From: Streptomyces caelestis
GTDB lineage: Bacteria > Actinomycetota > Actinomycetes > Streptomycetales > Streptomycetaceae
Direction of reading: 5' to 3'
Assembly (NCBI RefSeq): GCF_014205255.1
Contig: NZ_JACHNE010000001.1
Span: 372,001 to 436,000 of the forward strand
Length of the DNA: 64,000 nt
Shown: positions 25,465-34,831 of the stretch, in pieces
Layout: each line of letters starts with the position of its first letter
Position numbering within the stretch: position 1 is the stretch's first letter
Notes under the pieces: generated by a model
What the model was told of the DNA's origin: nothing
What the model saw: the letters and a program-made list of their open reading frames with translations, nothing else
Database searches by the model: none
Made by a program: the position numbers and the translations under genes

Positions 25465-25671
25465 ATGTCGACGTCACAGCCCCACGCGTCCCGGCAGCCC
25501 GAGGACAGGGCCACCCCGGACCGCCTGCTCCACGCCCGCACCGGCACCGACGTGTCGCCGGAGGACCTCGTCCTCGCCTCGGGCAAGGACCTCACCCCGC
25601 GCAACCTGGAATGGGCCAAGCGCAAGCTGGCAGCGGAGGGCCCGGCCGCGCTGGAGAAGCTGCTGCCGTAG
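25465..25671 (+). CDS. Small conserved hypothetical protein
   Basis: A 68-residue hydrophilic protein whose C-terminal half (LVLASGKDLTPRNLEWAKRKL, then GPAALEKLLP) is a compact helical, DNA- or protein-binding-like segment that I know as a recurrent short Streptomyces protein of unknown role. AGGAG lies upstream of the ATG with eight-base spacing. A strong bidirectional hairpin follows. No function is assigned. Confidence 0.75.
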   Translation: MSTSQPHASRQPEDRATPDRLLHARTGTDVSPEDLVLASGKDLTPRNLEWAKRKLAAEGPAALEKLLP

Positions 25672-25679
25672 CCCTTCCT

Positions 25680-25728
25680 CCGCGGGGCGTCACGCGTCAT
25701 GAACCGTGTGACGCGTGACGCCCCGCGG
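25680..25728. terminator. 20-bp-arm bidirectional terminator hairpin
   Basis: The stretch 25680-25699 (starting CCGCGGGGCGTCACG) is perfectly complementary to 25709-25728 with a 9-nt loop. It lies between the convergent stops at 25671 and 25730 and overlaps neither gene. It is the strongest terminator in the window. Confidence 0.88.
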
Positions 25729-25729
25729 G

Positions 25730-26236
25730 TCAGACCCTGTCGTCGTCCTCCGGCAGGTCACTGTCGTCCTCCACCACATGGACCGCCGCCTCCTCGGCAC
25801 CGGCCGCGCCTCCGTCGATGCCGACGTCCGTGGCGATGGTCTCCTTCGTCGTGTCGGGGTGGGCTCCCTCGTCCGGGGCGACCAGGCGGCCCGCGCGATT
25901 CGTGCCCGCCTCGGGGTCGACCGGTTCGCCGTCGCCGTCGGGGCTGTCGCCCACGCCGTCCCCGGTGGGCTCGGCGGACACGTCGGGGACCTCCTGGGCG
26001 AGGCGTTCGTCGAGGGTCTCGCCCTCGTGCTGCTCGGCGGCGGTGGTACCGCGCTTGGTGACGCCGAGCGGCTTCTCCGGCGGGGAGTAGCCCTCGTCGA
26101 GGGTGTCGTCGTAGGTCCGTTCGTCGACGGCGTCCTGGAGGTCCAGCGGCGCGGCGTCCTCCTGCTCCTCGTTGCTCCCGGTGGGCTGGTACGCGTCGTC
26201 CGCCATCGGTTCGGAGCGCATCGGTTCCGTGCCCAT
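25730..26236 (-). CDS. DUF5709-type acidic protein
   Basis: A 168-residue, very acidic, low-complexity protein (DDAYQPTGSNEEQEDAAPLD, YDDTLDEGYSPPEKPLGVTK, GETLDERLAQEVPDV) matching the actinobacterial DUF5709 family of likely disordered cytosolic proteins. ATG 26236 follows GGGAGG at eight bases. The longer frame to 26326 lacks a ribosome site. It lies 86 bp downstream of the nickel permease on the same strand, but the families have no known link. Confidence 0.75.
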   Translation of the reverse strand: MGTEPMRSEPMADDAYQPTGSNEEQEDAAPLDLQDAVDERTYDDTLDEGYSPPEKPLGVTKRGTTAAEQHEGETLDERLAQEVPDVSAEPTGDGVGDSPDGDGEPVDPEAGTNRAGRLVAPDEGAHPDTTKETIATDVGIDGGAAGAEEAAVHVVEDDSDLPEDDDRV

Positions 26237-26322
26237 CACTTCTGCCTCCCTGTCGCGTTGCGTCGACTCATTCGTCTCATGTGCCCGTTCCGCGTTTCCC
26301 GTTACGCGGGCTCTAACCTCCG

Positions 26323-27483
26323 TCATGGAGTGACACCGCCTCCCGGCCGGGCCAGGTCACCCGTCCACTTCTCCTCGATGCGCCCGAACCTCCACACCAG
26401 CAGCGCCACCACCCAGGTGGCGACGAACAGCGCCACGACGGCGTAGCCGAGGACGTTGAGGTCCAGGCCGGAGATCCAGTCCCAGAAGGGGCCGTGCAGG
26501 CCGAGCTGCTCCACGAGCAGGCCCAGGAGTTCGACGGTCCCGATGAGCAGGGCCACGGCGACGGACAGGCCGGTGATCGTGAGGTTGTAGTAGACCTTGC
26601 GGACCGGCTTGGAGAAGGCCCAGCCGTAGGCGAAGTTCATGAACGAGCCGTCGACGGTGTCGAGGAGGCACATCCCGGCGGCGAACAGGACGGGCAGGCA
26701 CAGGATCGCGTACCAGGGCAGGCCGGAGGCGGCGCCGGAGCCGGCCAGGACGAGCAGCGCGATCTCGGTGGCGGTGTCGAAGCCGAGGCCGAACAGGAGG
26801 CCCAGCGGGTACATCTGCCCGGGCCTGGAGACCGACTTCATGACACGGCCCAGGAGGCGGTTCATGAAGCCGCGGTTGTTCAGCTGCTCCTCCAGAGCGG
26901 CCTCGTCGTAGCGGCCGGAGCGCATGCCGCGGAACACCTTCCAGACGCCGGCGAGGATGACGAGGTTGACGGCCGCGATGAGGTAGAGGAACGTCCCGGA
27001 GACGGTCGTGCCGATCAGGCCGGTGACGTCGTGCAGCGACGAGCCGCCGTCGCGCACCGGTCCGGCCAGGGTCTTCACGCCGAGGGTGAGCAGGAAGGCC
27101 AGGGCGAAGACGACGCTGGAGTGGCCGAGGGAGAACCAGAAGCCGACCGACAGCGGCCGCTGCCCCTCGGCCATCAGCTTGCGGGTGGTGTTGTCGATGG
27201 CGGCGATGTGGTCGGCGTCGAAGGCGTGTCGCATGCCGAGTGTGTAGGCGGTGACGCCGATGCCGACGCCGAAGGTCTGGGTGCCGATGGTGCGGTGCTC
27301 GGGGGCGACGATCGCGACGAGGACGAACCAGCCGATCACGTGCAGGGCGACGATGACCGCGGCCATCCCCCCGACCCTGGTCCACTCCTGCCGCGTCATG
27401 GAGGTACGGACGCGGTGCCGGGCCGTGCGCTGGGCGGAAGCCGTGGCGGGGAGGGGCGGAGTGGACTCAGGGGCGGCCGTCAT
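26323..27483 (-). CDS. Nickel/cobalt permease of the NiCoT (HoxN/NixA) family
   Basis: A 386-residue membrane protein with the NiCoT signature RHAFDADHIAAIDNTTRKLM in helix 2, LGHSSVVFAL in helix 3, LLFGLGFDTATEIALL and MCLLDTVDGSFMNFAYGWAF further on, and about eight helices. These carriers import Ni2+ or Co2+ for urease, hydrogenase or superoxide dismutase. A Nur-like nickel box 69 bp upstream indicates repression when nickel is plentiful, which favours nickel as the substrate. No ribosome site is obvious at 27483. The next Met (27399) is an alternative. Confidence 0.93.
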   Translation of the reverse strand: MTAAPESTPPLPATASAQRTARHRVRTSMTRQEWTRVGGMAAVIVALHVIGWFVLVAIVAPEHRTIGTQTFGVGIGVTAYTLGMRHAFDADHIAAIDNTTRKLMAEGQRPLSVGFWFSLGHSSVVFALAFLLTLGVKTLAGPVRDGGSSLHDVTGLIGTTVSGTFLYLIAAVNLVILAGVWKVFRGMRSGRYDEAALEEQLNNRGFMNRLLGRVMKSVSRPGQMYPLGLLFGLGFDTATEIALLVLAGSGAASGLPWYAILCLPVLFAAGMCLLDTVDGSFMNFAYGWAFSKPVRKVYYNLTITGLSVAVALLIGTVELLGLLVEQLGLHGPFWDWISGLDLNVLGYAVVALFVATWVVALLVWRFGRIEEKWTGDLARPGGGVTP

Positions 27484-27551
27484 CGGGGGGAAGGTCTTTC
27501 TGTCGTCGGACGGACGGCTGCGGGAAACAGCCTCACGCCATCCTCCGGCAC

Positions 27552-27568
27552 CTGCAACTCATGTGCAG
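27552..27568. promoter_or_regulatory. Nur-like nickel-uptake regulator box
   Basis: CTGCAA-CTCAT-GTGCAG fits the Nur box of Streptomyces (TTGCAA-N5-TTGCAA type, TGCA cores on both sides, five-base spacer). It lies 69 bp upstream of the nickel permease start in the divergent-free gap before the gene. Palindrome CTGCA/TGCAG is perfect. Confidence 0.65.
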
Positions 27569-27600
27569 TAAAGCCCGCGACAGGTCTTGTCCATGGAACC

Positions 27601-27635
27601 GAAAACTCCGCGGAGCCGGGCGCCCGCGGCGGAGT
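27601..27635 (-). terminator. Terminator of the proteasome beta gene
   Basis: Just beyond the gene's stop, GCGGAGT/ACTCCGC arms (27629-27635 and 27605-27611) form a stem on the minus strand, followed on that strand by TTTTC. Internal GC-rich sequence can extend the fold. It separates this gene from the nickel permease promoter. Confidence 0.6.
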
Positions 27636-27636
27636 G

Positions 27637-28485
27637 TCACACCGCGGCGTTCGGCCCGTCCGGCCGGCTGCGGCGCTGCTCGACCATCTCGCGGCTGAGC
27701 GCCTCCGTCTCCGCCTCCGGCAGCCGCTCGAAGCCGTCCTCGGTGATGACGGACACGATGGGGTAGATACGGCGGGTGATGTCCGGGCCGCCGGTCGCGG
27801 AGTCGTCGTCGGCCGCGTCGTACAGCGCCTGGAGCGCGGCCAGGGCCGCCTCGCGCCGGGACATGCCGGGGCGGAACAGCTTCTTCAACGCGCCCCGGGC
27901 GTACGGCGAGCCGGAGCCCTCGGCGTGGAAGCCGAACTTCTCGTAGCGGCCGCCGGCGACGTCGAAGCCGAAGATGCGGCCCTGCCGGCCCTCGGGAGCC
28001 GCGGGATCGTAGCCGGCGAGCAGCGGGACGACGGCGAGGCCCTGCATCGCCTGCCCGAGGTTGCCCCGGATCATCGTGGCCAGCCGGGTCGCCTTCGCGG
28101 CGAAGGTCATGGGGACGCCCTCGACCTTCTCGAAGTGCGTCAGCTCGACCTGATAGAGCTTCACCAGGTCCAGCGCGAGCCCGACGGAGCCGGCGAAGGC
28201 CACCGCGGTGTGGTCGTCGGCGGGGTGCACCTTCTCCAGGTCCCGCTGGGCGATGAGGTTGCCCATCGTCGCCCGCCGGTCGCCCGCGATCAGCACGCCG
28301 TCGCCGTAGGTGAGGGCCAGCACGGTGGTGCCGTGCGGGGCGCCCTCGGCGCGGACGCCGTCCGGGAGGATCCGGCGGGTGCCCAGCAGGTCGGGGCGGT
28401 GGGCCGCCAGGAACTCGGTGAAGGACGAGGAGCCGGGTGTGAAGAACTCCTGCCCCAGTCGGCCCTCGTGGTCGCTCCCCGCCAT
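27637..28485 (-). CDS. prcB: Proteasome 20S beta subunit, stand-alone paralogue
   Basis: A 282-residue PrcB. A propeptide of about 52 residues ends at HG, so autocleavage would expose Thr53 (GTTVLAL). Counting from it, Asp17 and Lys33 (GDRRATMGNLI, RDLEKV) are present, as are VGLALDLVKLYQVELTHFEKVEGVP and DAADDDSATGGPD, all typical of actinobacterial beta subunits. GAGGGG lies eight bases before the ATG. The canonical prcBA locus has pup and dop nearby and prcA next door. None is here, so this is likely the second, solitary beta gene known from some Streptomyces. It could pair with PrcA from the main locus. Confidence 0.92.
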   Translation of the reverse strand: MAGSDHEGRLGQEFFTPGSSSFTEFLAAHRPDLLGTRRILPDGVRAEGAPHGTTVLALTYGDGVLIAGDRRATMGNLIAQRDLEKVHPADDHTAVAFAGSVGLALDLVKLYQVELTHFEKVEGVPMTFAAKATRLATMIRGNLGQAMQGLAVVPLLAGYDPAAPEGRQGRIFGFDVAGGRYEKFGFHAEGSGSPYARGALKKLFRPGMSRREAALAALQALYDAADDDSATGGPDITRRIYPIVSVITEDGFERLPEAETEALSREMVEQRRSRPDGPNAAV

Positions 28486-28576
28486 GGCGTTCCCCCCTCG
28501 TCCGTGACCGTCAACCGACTCCTACCTGAACAGGGTGGGCGGGAAACGCGGGTTGGGGCGGGAGCGCCGTGCGGAG

Positions 28577-30070
28577 TCAGGGGCCGGTCCGCTGTGCGGG
28601 CGGTGCGACGCGGACGTCCAGGTCCGAGATCCGGTGGACCGGCCAGGTGCGGGCGTAGCCCGGCGGTGTGCCGCCGGCCGGGGTGAGGTGGGCGACCGGG
28701 AGGCGCTGCGCGGTACGCAGGACGGCCGCCGGGGTGGTGTTCTCGTTGTGGCCGGCGGTGGCGCCCGAGGAGCAGCCGGCGTAGTAGCCGATCGGGAGGG
28801 CCTCGTGGCCGGTGAGCAGGCAGGGCGGTCGGACGCCGAGGCGGTGGAGCGCGCCGGCGGTGCGGTCCCAGTCGCGGCGGCTCTCGGTGTTGCGGGCCAC
28901 GGTGCGTTCCAGGACGGCGACCTGCACCGCCAGATGCCCGGCCAGGCCGAGCGCGACCAGGGCGGCGGCCACCGGGCGCCACTTCCCGCCCGGGGCCCTG
29001 ACCAGGTGCCACAGGGCGTCGGCGACCGGGATCGCGAGCAGTGCGTAGGTCGGCTGGAGGAAGCGGGGCGCCGCGTAGCCGATCATGAACAGGTACGGGA
29101 CGGCTGCCGTGGCGGCGCAGGCCAGCGGGACCAGGGTCCGTCCCAGGCGCCGGGCCCGGGCCGCGATCACGAGACCGAGGCCGGCCAGCACCGGCAGGAC
29201 GAACCACCAGACGGTGACCAGGGGATGGGGCATCGAGCCGGTGCACGGCCGGCACAGGGCCCGTCCGCCCAGGCTGCGCAGCTGGTCGTCGACGGCGATC
29301 TGCCAGCCCAGTCCGCCCTGGATACGGGAGGCCTCGGACAGCCGCTGCCCGAGGCCTCCGTGGCCGACGTAGGCCTCGATCACCCAGGGGACGGCGCCGG
29401 CCGCGAGGCCTGCCACGAGCATGAGGAGGAGCCGCCAGTGGCGGCGCACCAGGGTGAGGGCGAGGAGCGGCACGGTCACCCAGACCGCGTCGGTGGGCCG
29501 CATCCACGCCATGAGGGCGGCGCCCGCCGCGATGCCCCACAGCGCCGCTCGGGCGGAACGTTCCGCGCGGGCCCGCAGCAAGCAGCCCACGGTGATCAGG
29601 GCGCCGATCGCGACCCAGTAGTTGGGCATGGCCTGCGGGCCGTAGAAGAGGGTCACCCACAGGGAGGCGAAGAGGGCGCCGCCACCGGCCAGGACCCGGG
29701 TCGGGAACAGGCCTCGCCAGGCGCGCAGGGCCAGGAAGAGGGCGAGGCCGGAGAGCAGGGCGAGGTAGACGCGCAGCAGCGGGATCGACGACGACCAGGA
29801 CGCGACCGGCGCCACGAGCAGGGAGACGCCCCGGGAGCGCGGTGCGCTGAAGAAGGCCGCGGGGGTGTGGGAGGTGACCTGGCTGACGTAGACGATCTCG
29901 TCCCAGCCGAGGCCGAGGACCGGCCGGACGAGGACGAGCTGGGCGACGGTGAAGACGGCGGCCACCGCGGCGAGCGGTCCGTCGACGCGTGTCCCGCGGC
30001 CGGCGCCCGACGCGGCCGCCTGTTCGCGTCTTCGCATCCGAACGAGGATGGCGTTCGCACTGTCGGACAT
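28577..30070 (-). CDS. GT-C membrane glycosyltransferase-like protein
   Basis: A 497-residue protein with about ten to twelve helices. The first loop has the acidic pair of GT-C enzymes (LGLGWDEIVYVSQV), and the following extracytoplasmic loop and helices (ARAALWGIAAGAALMAWMRPTDAV) resemble ArnT/GT39-type mannosyl or arabinosyl transferases that use polyprenyl-phosphate sugars. The C-terminal soluble tail (LLTGHEALPIGYYAGCSSGAT) is unassigned. AAGGGG lies six bases before the ATG. A 16-bp perfect palindrome sits 15 bp further upstream. It has no operon partner, so the acceptor is unknown. Confidence 0.82.
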   Translation of the reverse strand: MSDSANAILVRMRRREQAAASGAGRGTRVDGPLAAVAAVFTVAQLVLVRPVLGLGWDEIVYVSQVTSHTPAAFFSAPRSRGVSLLVAPVASWSSSIPLLRVYLALLSGLALFLALRAWRGLFPTRVLAGGGALFASLWVTLFYGPQAMPNYWVAIGALITVGCLLRARAERSARAALWGIAAGAALMAWMRPTDAVWVTVPLLALTLVRRHWRLLLMLVAGLAAGAVPWVIEAYVGHGGLGQRLSEASRIQGGLGWQIAVDDQLRSLGGRALCRPCTGSMPHPLVTVWWFVLPVLAGLGLVIAARARRLGRTLVPLACAATAAVPYLFMIGYAAPRFLQPTYALLAIPVADALWHLVRAPGGKWRPVAAALVALGLAGHLAVQVAVLERTVARNTESRRDWDRTAGALHRLGVRPPCLLTGHEALPIGYYAGCSSGATAGHNENTTPAAVLRTAQRLPVAHLTPAGGTPPGYARTWPVHRISDLDVRVAPPAQRTGP

Positions 30071-30084
30071 CGTCCACCCCTTAC

Positions 30085-30100
30085 CCCTACGCGCGTAGGG
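30085..30100. promoter_or_regulatory. Perfect 16-bp palindrome in the GT-C gene leader
   Basis: CCCTACGCGCGTAGGG is perfectly self-complementary and centred about 22 bp upstream of the ATG of the minus-strand membrane protein gene, where a repressor would block transcription or translation. The regulator is unknown. Confidence 0.5.
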
Positions 30101-30229
30101 CCGCTGCGACCTCCACGGCCCCGCGGGCCGACGACGGAGGTCCGATGATCGGAAAACACGGCCAAGCTAACCCGCGGGGTGGGGACGTGCAGAGCGGAAT
30201 ACGGCCAAGTGCCTGACGCGACCGGAGGG

Positions 30230-32584
30230 TCAGCGGGCGTTCGGGGCGCGGTGCGGCGGCTGGCTCGGGGCCGGACGCCGCGTCAGCGGGGGAACGGGAC
30301 GGGTGACGGGGGCGTCCTCACGCACTGTCACCTCGGCGCCGTGGTGACGGATCGTCAGGGGTGGGCCCGAGCGCAGGGTGTACGTGGCCTGCCCGGCGGT
30401 CAGTTCCACCCGCAGGCACCGGCCGAGGAACGCCACCGAGAAGGCCAGCCGGCTGTACCTCTCGGGCAGGCGCGGCGCGAACCGCAGGCCGCCGTCGACA
30501 CTCCGCATCCCGCCGAACCCGGCGACCAGCGCCATCCAGGTGCCGGCCAGCGAGGCGATGTGCAGTCCGTCGCGGGTGTTGTGCTCCAGGTCCCCGAGGT
30601 CCATCAGGGCGGCCTCGGCCGTGTAGGCGCAGGCCAGGTCCAGATGGCCGGTCCGGGCGGCCATGACGGCCTGGACGCAGGCCGACAGGGAGGAGTCCCG
30701 TACGGTCAGCGGCTCGTAGTAGGCGAAGTTGCGGGCGATCTGCTCCTCGTCGAAGTACTCCTCGAAGAAGCTGCCGCAGGTGTACATGGCCAGCACCAGG
30801 TCCGCCTGCTTGACGACCTGCTTGCGGTACAGGTCGAAGTACGGGAAGTGGAGCATCAGCGGGTACTGGTCCGGGCCGGTGCGGTCGAAGTCCCAGCGCT
30901 GGTAGCGGGTGAAGCCGGCGTGCTGTTCGTGCACGCCGAGCTCCTCGTTGTAGGGGACGTGCACGGCCTCGGCGGCGTCCCGCCAGGCGGCCCGCTCCTC
31001 CTCGTCGGCGCCGAGCCGGGCCGCCTCGTCGGGGTGGCGTTTGCAGGCGTCGGCGGCGGCCAGCAGGTTCGCCCGGGCCATGAGGTTGGTGTACGTGTTG
31101 TCGTCGGCGATCGCGCTGTACTCGTCCGGCCCGGTGACGCCGTCGATGTGGAAGACGCCCCGGTCGTCGTGGTGGCCGAGGGAGCGCCACAGGCGGGCGG
31201 TCTCCACCAGCAGCTCCACGCCGGCCTCGCGCTCGAACTCCTCGTCTCCGGTGGCCGCCACGTACCGCACCACGGCGTCCGCGATGTCGGCGCCGACGTG
31301 GAAGGCGGCCGTGCCGGCCGGCCAGTAGCCGGAGCCTTCCGAGCCCTCGATGGTGCGCCAGGGGAACGCGGCGCCGCGCAGGCCGAGCTGGGCCGCTCGC
31401 TCCCGGGCGGCGGGCAGGGTGTCGCGGCGCCAGCGCAGGGCCTCGGCGGCCGCGGCCGGCGCGGTGTGGGTCAGCAGCGGCAGCACGAACGCCTCGGTGT
31501 CCCAGAAGGCGTGGCCGTCGTAGCCGGAGCCGGTGAGGCCCTTGGCGGGGATGGCGCGCTGTTCGGCGCGGGCACCGGCCTGCAGGACGTGGAAGAGGGC
31601 GAAGCGGACGGCCTGCTGGATCTCCTCGTCGCCGTCGAGCTCGACGTCGGCGCGTGCCCAGAAGTCGTCGAGGTAGGCCCGCTGGTCCTTCAGCAGCCCC
31701 CACCAGCCGCTGTGCGCGGCCGCCGCCAGCGCCGCCTCGACCTGGTCGCTCATCGCGGGCCGGGAGCGGGCGCCGGACCAGCCGTGCGCGACGAGCTTCT
31801 CCACCCGCAGCCGCTCCCCCGGCTCCAGGACGGAGGTGATGGTCAGCCGGGCCACGTCCACGTTGCTCTCGCTGCTGGTCGTGGTCCGTTCCGGGCCGGT
31901 GACGAGGTGGTCGGCGGCCACGGCGACCCTGAGGCCGCTACGCCGGGTGCGGTGGACCAGGCGCAGCCGGCTGCCCGAGGCGAGGTCCTCCTCCGGTTCC
32001 AGCGGCGACTTCAGCGCCCGTGCGGCGCGCGGGTCGCCGTCCGGGGCGGGCAGGCTCTCGTTGGCGACCAGTTCCGACTGGACGACCACGCGGGTACGGC
32101 TGTCGACGGGCTCCACCTCGTAGGCCACGGCGGCGATCGCCCGCTGGGTCAGGGACACCAGCCGCGTCGAGCGCACCCGGACCGTCGAGCCGGCCGGGGA
32201 GGTCCACTCGCAGACGCGTTCCAGCACGCCGCGCCGCAGGTCCAGGGTCCGCTCGTGGGCGACGAGGCGCCCGTAGCGCAGGTCGAACGGCTCGTCGTCG
32301 ACCAGCAGGCGCAGCACCTTGCCGTTGGTGACGTTGATGGACGTCTGGCCGGACTCGGGATAGCCGTAGCCGGACTCGGCGTACGGCAGCGGGTGCAGTT
32401 CGTGGACGCCGTTGAGGTAGGAGCCGGGCAGGCCGTGCGGTTCTCCCTCGTCGAGGTTGCCGCGCCAGCCGACGTGGCCGTTGGACAGGGCGAACACGGA
32501 CTCGCTCTGGGCCAGCAGGTCGAGGTTGAGCTCCGTCTCGCGCACCGTCCAGGGTTCGACGTCGTACGCCCGCTGTGCGATCAC
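30230..32584 (-). CDS. GH65 disaccharide phosphorylase (trehalose/maltose/kojibiose type)
   Basis: A 784-residue glycoside hydrolase family 65 enzyme: N-terminal beta-sandwich ([21 protein letters not shown]), central (alpha/alpha)6 barrel ([22 protein letters not shown]), proposed general acid Glu488 in [10 protein letters not shown], phosphate/aglycone region YKQ-like [15 protein letters not shown], and a C-terminal beta domain ([16 protein letters not shown]). GH65 enzymes of this size split trehalose, maltose or kojibiose with phosphate, giving beta-glucose 1-phosphate. The GTG start overlaps the stop of the upstream HAD gene by four bases (GTGA), so the two are translated together. The partner then converts beta-glucose 1-phosphate to glucose 6-phosphate. 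Confidence 0.93.
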   Translation of the reverse strand: MIAQRAYDVEPWTVRETELNLDLLAQSESVFALSNGHVGWRGNLDEGEPHGLPGSYLNGVHELHPLPYAESGYGYPESGQTSINVTNGKVLRLLVDDEPFDLRYGRLVAHERTLDLRRGVLERVCEWTSPAGSTVRVRSTRLVSLTQRAIAAVAYEVEPVDSRTRVVVQSELVANESLPAPDGDPRAARALKSPLEPEEDLASGSRLRLVHRTRRSGLRVAVAADHLVTGPERTTTSSESNVDVARLTITSVLEPGERLRVEKLVAHGWSGARSRPAMSDQVEAALAAAAHSGWWGLLKDQRAYLDDFWARADVELDGDEEIQQAVRFALFHVLQAGARAEQRAIPAKGLTGSGYDGHAFWDTEAFVLPLLTHTAPAAAAEALRWRRDTLPAARERAAQLGLRGAAFPWRTIEGSEGSGYWPAGTAAFHVGADIADAVVRYVAATGDEEFEREAGVELLVETARLWRSLGHHDDRGVFHIDGVTGPDEYSAIADDNTYTNLMARANLLAAADACKRHPDEAARLGADEEERAAWRDAAEAVHVPYNEELGVHEQHAGFTRYQRWDFDRTGPDQYPLMLHFPYFDLYRKQVVKQADLVLAMYTCGSFFEEYFDEEQIARNFAYYEPLTVRDSSLSACVQAVMAARTGHLDLACAYTAEAALMDLGDLEHNTRDGLHIASLAGTWMALVAGFGGMRSVDGGLRFAPRLPERYSRLAFSVAFLGRCLRVELTAGQATYTLRSGPPLTIRHHGAEVTVREDAPVTRPVPPLTRRPAPSQPPHRAPNAR

Positions 32585-33318
32585 TCCGTGTCCCCCAGTT
32601 CGGCGAGGTCCTGCACCACGACGTCGGCGCCGTGCGCGTACAGCGCGTCGGTCTGTCCCACGCGGTCGACGCCGACGACGTGTCCGAAACGGCCCGCGCG
32701 GCCCGCGTCCATGCCGGCCAGGGCGTCCTCGAAGACGGCTGCCTCGGCCGGCTGGACGCCGAGGTCCTCGGCGGCGGCCAGGAACGTGTCGGGGTGCGGT
32801 TTGCCGGGCAGTTCGCGCTCGGCGGCGACCACGCCGTCGATCCGCACGTCGAAGAAGTGCTCGGCGCCGATCGAGCGCAGCACGTCCCGGCAGTTGGCGC
32901 TGGAGGAGACGATCGCGGTGCTCAGGCCGTGCGCGCGGACCGCCTCCAGATAACGCAGGGTGCCCTCGTAGGCCTCGACGCCCTCGGTGCGGATCTTCTC
33001 GAGGACCAGCTCGTTCTTGCGGTTGCCGAGCCCGTGCACGGTCTGCGCGCCGGGTGGGTCGTCCGGGTCGCCGTCGGGCAGGTCGATGCCGCGGGACGCG
33101 AGGAAGGTGCGCACGCCGTCGGCGCGTGGCCGGCCGTCGACGTACTCGTCGTAGTCGGACGCGTCGAACGGCCGGAAGTCCGCGCCGTCGCGTTCGCGCA
33201 GGAAGGCGTCGAACATCTCCTTCCAGGCGGCCGCGTGCACGACGGCCGTCTTGGTGACGACGCCGTCGAGGTCGAAGAGGCAGGCGTGGATGTCTTCGGG
33301 GAGTCCGAGCTGCGTCAT
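32581..33318 (-). CDS. HAD-family beta-phosphoglucomutase-like enzyme
   Basis: A 245-residue HAD hydrolase with cap. Motif I is [18 protein letters not shown] (first Asp nucleophile), motif [10 protein letters not shown], motif III Lys in [13 protein letters not shown], motif [17 protein letters not shown]. The mix of a long helical cap and the VHGLGNRKN segment fits beta-phosphoglucomutase. It lies directly upstream of GH65 with a four-base overlap, the known arrangement for phosphorolytic disaccharide use. The ribosome site before ATG 33318 is weak. Confidence 0.88.
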   Translation of the reverse strand: MTQLGLPEDIHACLFDLDGVVTKTAVVHAAAWKEMFDAFLRERDGADFRPFDASDYDEYVDGRPRADGVRTFLASRGIDLPDGDPDDPPGAQTVHGLGNRKNELVLEKIRTEGVEAYEGTLRYLEAVRAHGLSTAIVSSSANCRDVLRSIGAEHFFDVRIDGVVAAERELPGKPHPDTFLAAAEDLGVQPAEAAVFEDALAGMDAGRAGRFGHVVGVDRVGQTDALYAHGADVVVQDLAELGDTE

Positions 33319-33438
33319 ACAGGACCGGTTTCCCGCCCGGTGGTGTTCCAGTGAGTGGCGCACGCCACACGCAGGGGGGCGCGAGAGGCGCGGGGCTCCC
33401 GGCGTCCGAGCCCGGACGCGGGTGACAGACTCTCTTCC

Positions 33439-34098
33439 GTGCCGTTCACCTTCGACGACCTCGTCCACCGTGCCCGCGCCCTGCCCCGGGGAGGCCGGCG
33501 CGCGATCCTCGGCATCACCGGCAGCCCCGGCGCGGGCAAGTCGACGCTCGCGGAGCACCTGGTCCGGGACCTGAACGGATCGGGCGCCCCCTGGGTCGCG
33601 CATGTCCCCATGGACGGCTTCCACCTGGCCGACGCCGAACTGGAGCGCCTCGGCCTGCGCGACCGCAAGGGCGCGCCCGACACCTTCGACGCGGCCGGTT
33701 ACGCGGCCCTGCTGGCGCGCCTGCGCGAGGAGACACACGCCGACGACATCGTCTACGCCCCCGGCTTCGAACGGACCCTGGAGCAGCCGCTCGCGGGCGC
33801 GATCCCGGTCCCGCCGACGGCCCGTCTGGTCATCACCGAGGGCAACTACCTCCTCCTGGACACCGGAGCCTGGTCCCGCGTCCGCCCGCTCCTCGACGAG
33901 GTGTGGTTCTGCGAACTCCCCGAGCCGGAGCGGATCCGCCGACTGGTCGCCCGGCACGAGCAGTTCGGCAAGGCGCGCGAGGAGGCCCAGGCCTGGGTGT
34001 CCCGCTCGGACCAGCCCAACGCCGAACTGGTCGCGACGACCCGGGGGCGGGCCGACCTGGTGGTGCCGGGGTCGGCGCTGCCGCGCGTGCGGGCGTGA
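33439..34098 (+). CDS. P-loop nucleoside/pantothenate-kinase-like protein
   Basis: A 219-residue kinase-fold protein: Walker [13 protein letters not shown] near residue 27, catalytic-type [14 protein letters not shown], a base-like [13 protein letters not shown], and [13 protein letters not shown] followed by the lid region [13 protein letters not shown]. It belongs to the uridine-kinase/PRK group often annotated as nucleoside/nucleotide kinase family protein, with fructose transport-related paralogues. The substrate is not certain. The start is GTG 33439, the first plausible start before the conserved FTFDDLV, divergent from the HAD gene. Confidence 0.85.
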   Translation: MPFTFDDLVHRARALPRGGRRAILGITGSPGAGKSTLAEHLVRDLNGSGAPWVAHVPMDGFHLADAELERLGLRDRKGAPDTFDAAGYAALLARLREETHADDIVYAPGFERTLEQPLAGAIPVPPTARLVITEGNYLLLDTGAWSRVRPLLDEVWFCELPEPERIRRLVARHEQFGKAREEAQAWVSRSDQPNAELVATTRGRADLVVPGSALPRVRA

Positions 34099-34143
34099 AC
34101 AATGCGCATGACCAGGCATGGGACGCACGCCTAAGGTGCCCGC

Positions 34144-34758
34144 ATGGGCTTGGACATCACGGTGCTGGCAGTCGACTGGGAGCGGCTCGAAAGGACACCG
34201 TTCGAGGAGCGGTACGCGTTGCTCGAGGACGCCGTCCTGCGCGAGGACGACGAATTCGACTGGGGCGCGGAGCCCGAGCGGGGCTGGGTGTGGCCCGCCG
34301 CGTCGGGCGTGCCGTGGTGCGGCCGGTACGAGTTCCACAGCACCACCGGCTCCTACAAGCCGCACTTCTGGGCGGGGCAGGCCTGGGAGGACGTGCGGGA
34401 GCATGCCGGGCCTGAACAGCGCGCGCACGTGGACGCGTTCCTGCGAGGCCTCATCTGGGACGACGGCACCGACACCGAGGACGACACGGTCTCCGGCATG
34501 TTTCCCGCGGACCCCGATCCCTGGCGCCGTCGGCTGCTGCTCGCCTGCCCGCCCGCGACCGTGTCCGCGCTGGCCGGCCACTGGGCACGGGCCGAGCCCC
34601 TGCTGGAGGGCCTGCGCGAGCCGTACGGCGTGCATGCCGCGTGCCCCGGGCGGTGGATCGAGGACTTCGACGAGTTCTCGGTGCTGTTGCGGGAGTGGGG
34701 CGTGGTGGTGACGGAGGCCGGCCGGCGCGAGTGGGGGCTGATCGGGCTGCCGTTGTGA
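34144..34758 (+). CDS. Conserved hypothetical protein
   Basis: A 204-residue soluble, Trp-rich, acidic protein ([50 protein letters not shown], end [16 protein letters not shown]). It starts at an ATG six bases after AAGGTG. I know similar Streptomyces proteins without function. It sits between a kinase-like gene and a GNAT gene on the same strand, 45 bp after the former, which suggests but does not prove co-expression. Confidence 0.78.
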   Translation: MGLDITVLAVDWERLERTPFEERYALLEDAVLREDDEFDWGAEPERGWVWPAASGVPWCGRYEFHSTTGSYKPHFWAGQAWEDVREHAGPEQRAHVDAFLRGLIWDDGTDTEDDTVSGMFPADPDPWRRRLLLACPPATVSALAGHWARAEPLLEGLREPYGVHAACPGRWIEDFDEFSVLLREWGVVVTEAGRREWGLIGLPL

Positions 34759-34831
34759 CGCGGACTCATCCGGTCACCTGTGCCCACAATCCGTTTCCCG
34801 GCCGCGTCCGCGGTGAGGCATGATCGGTCGC

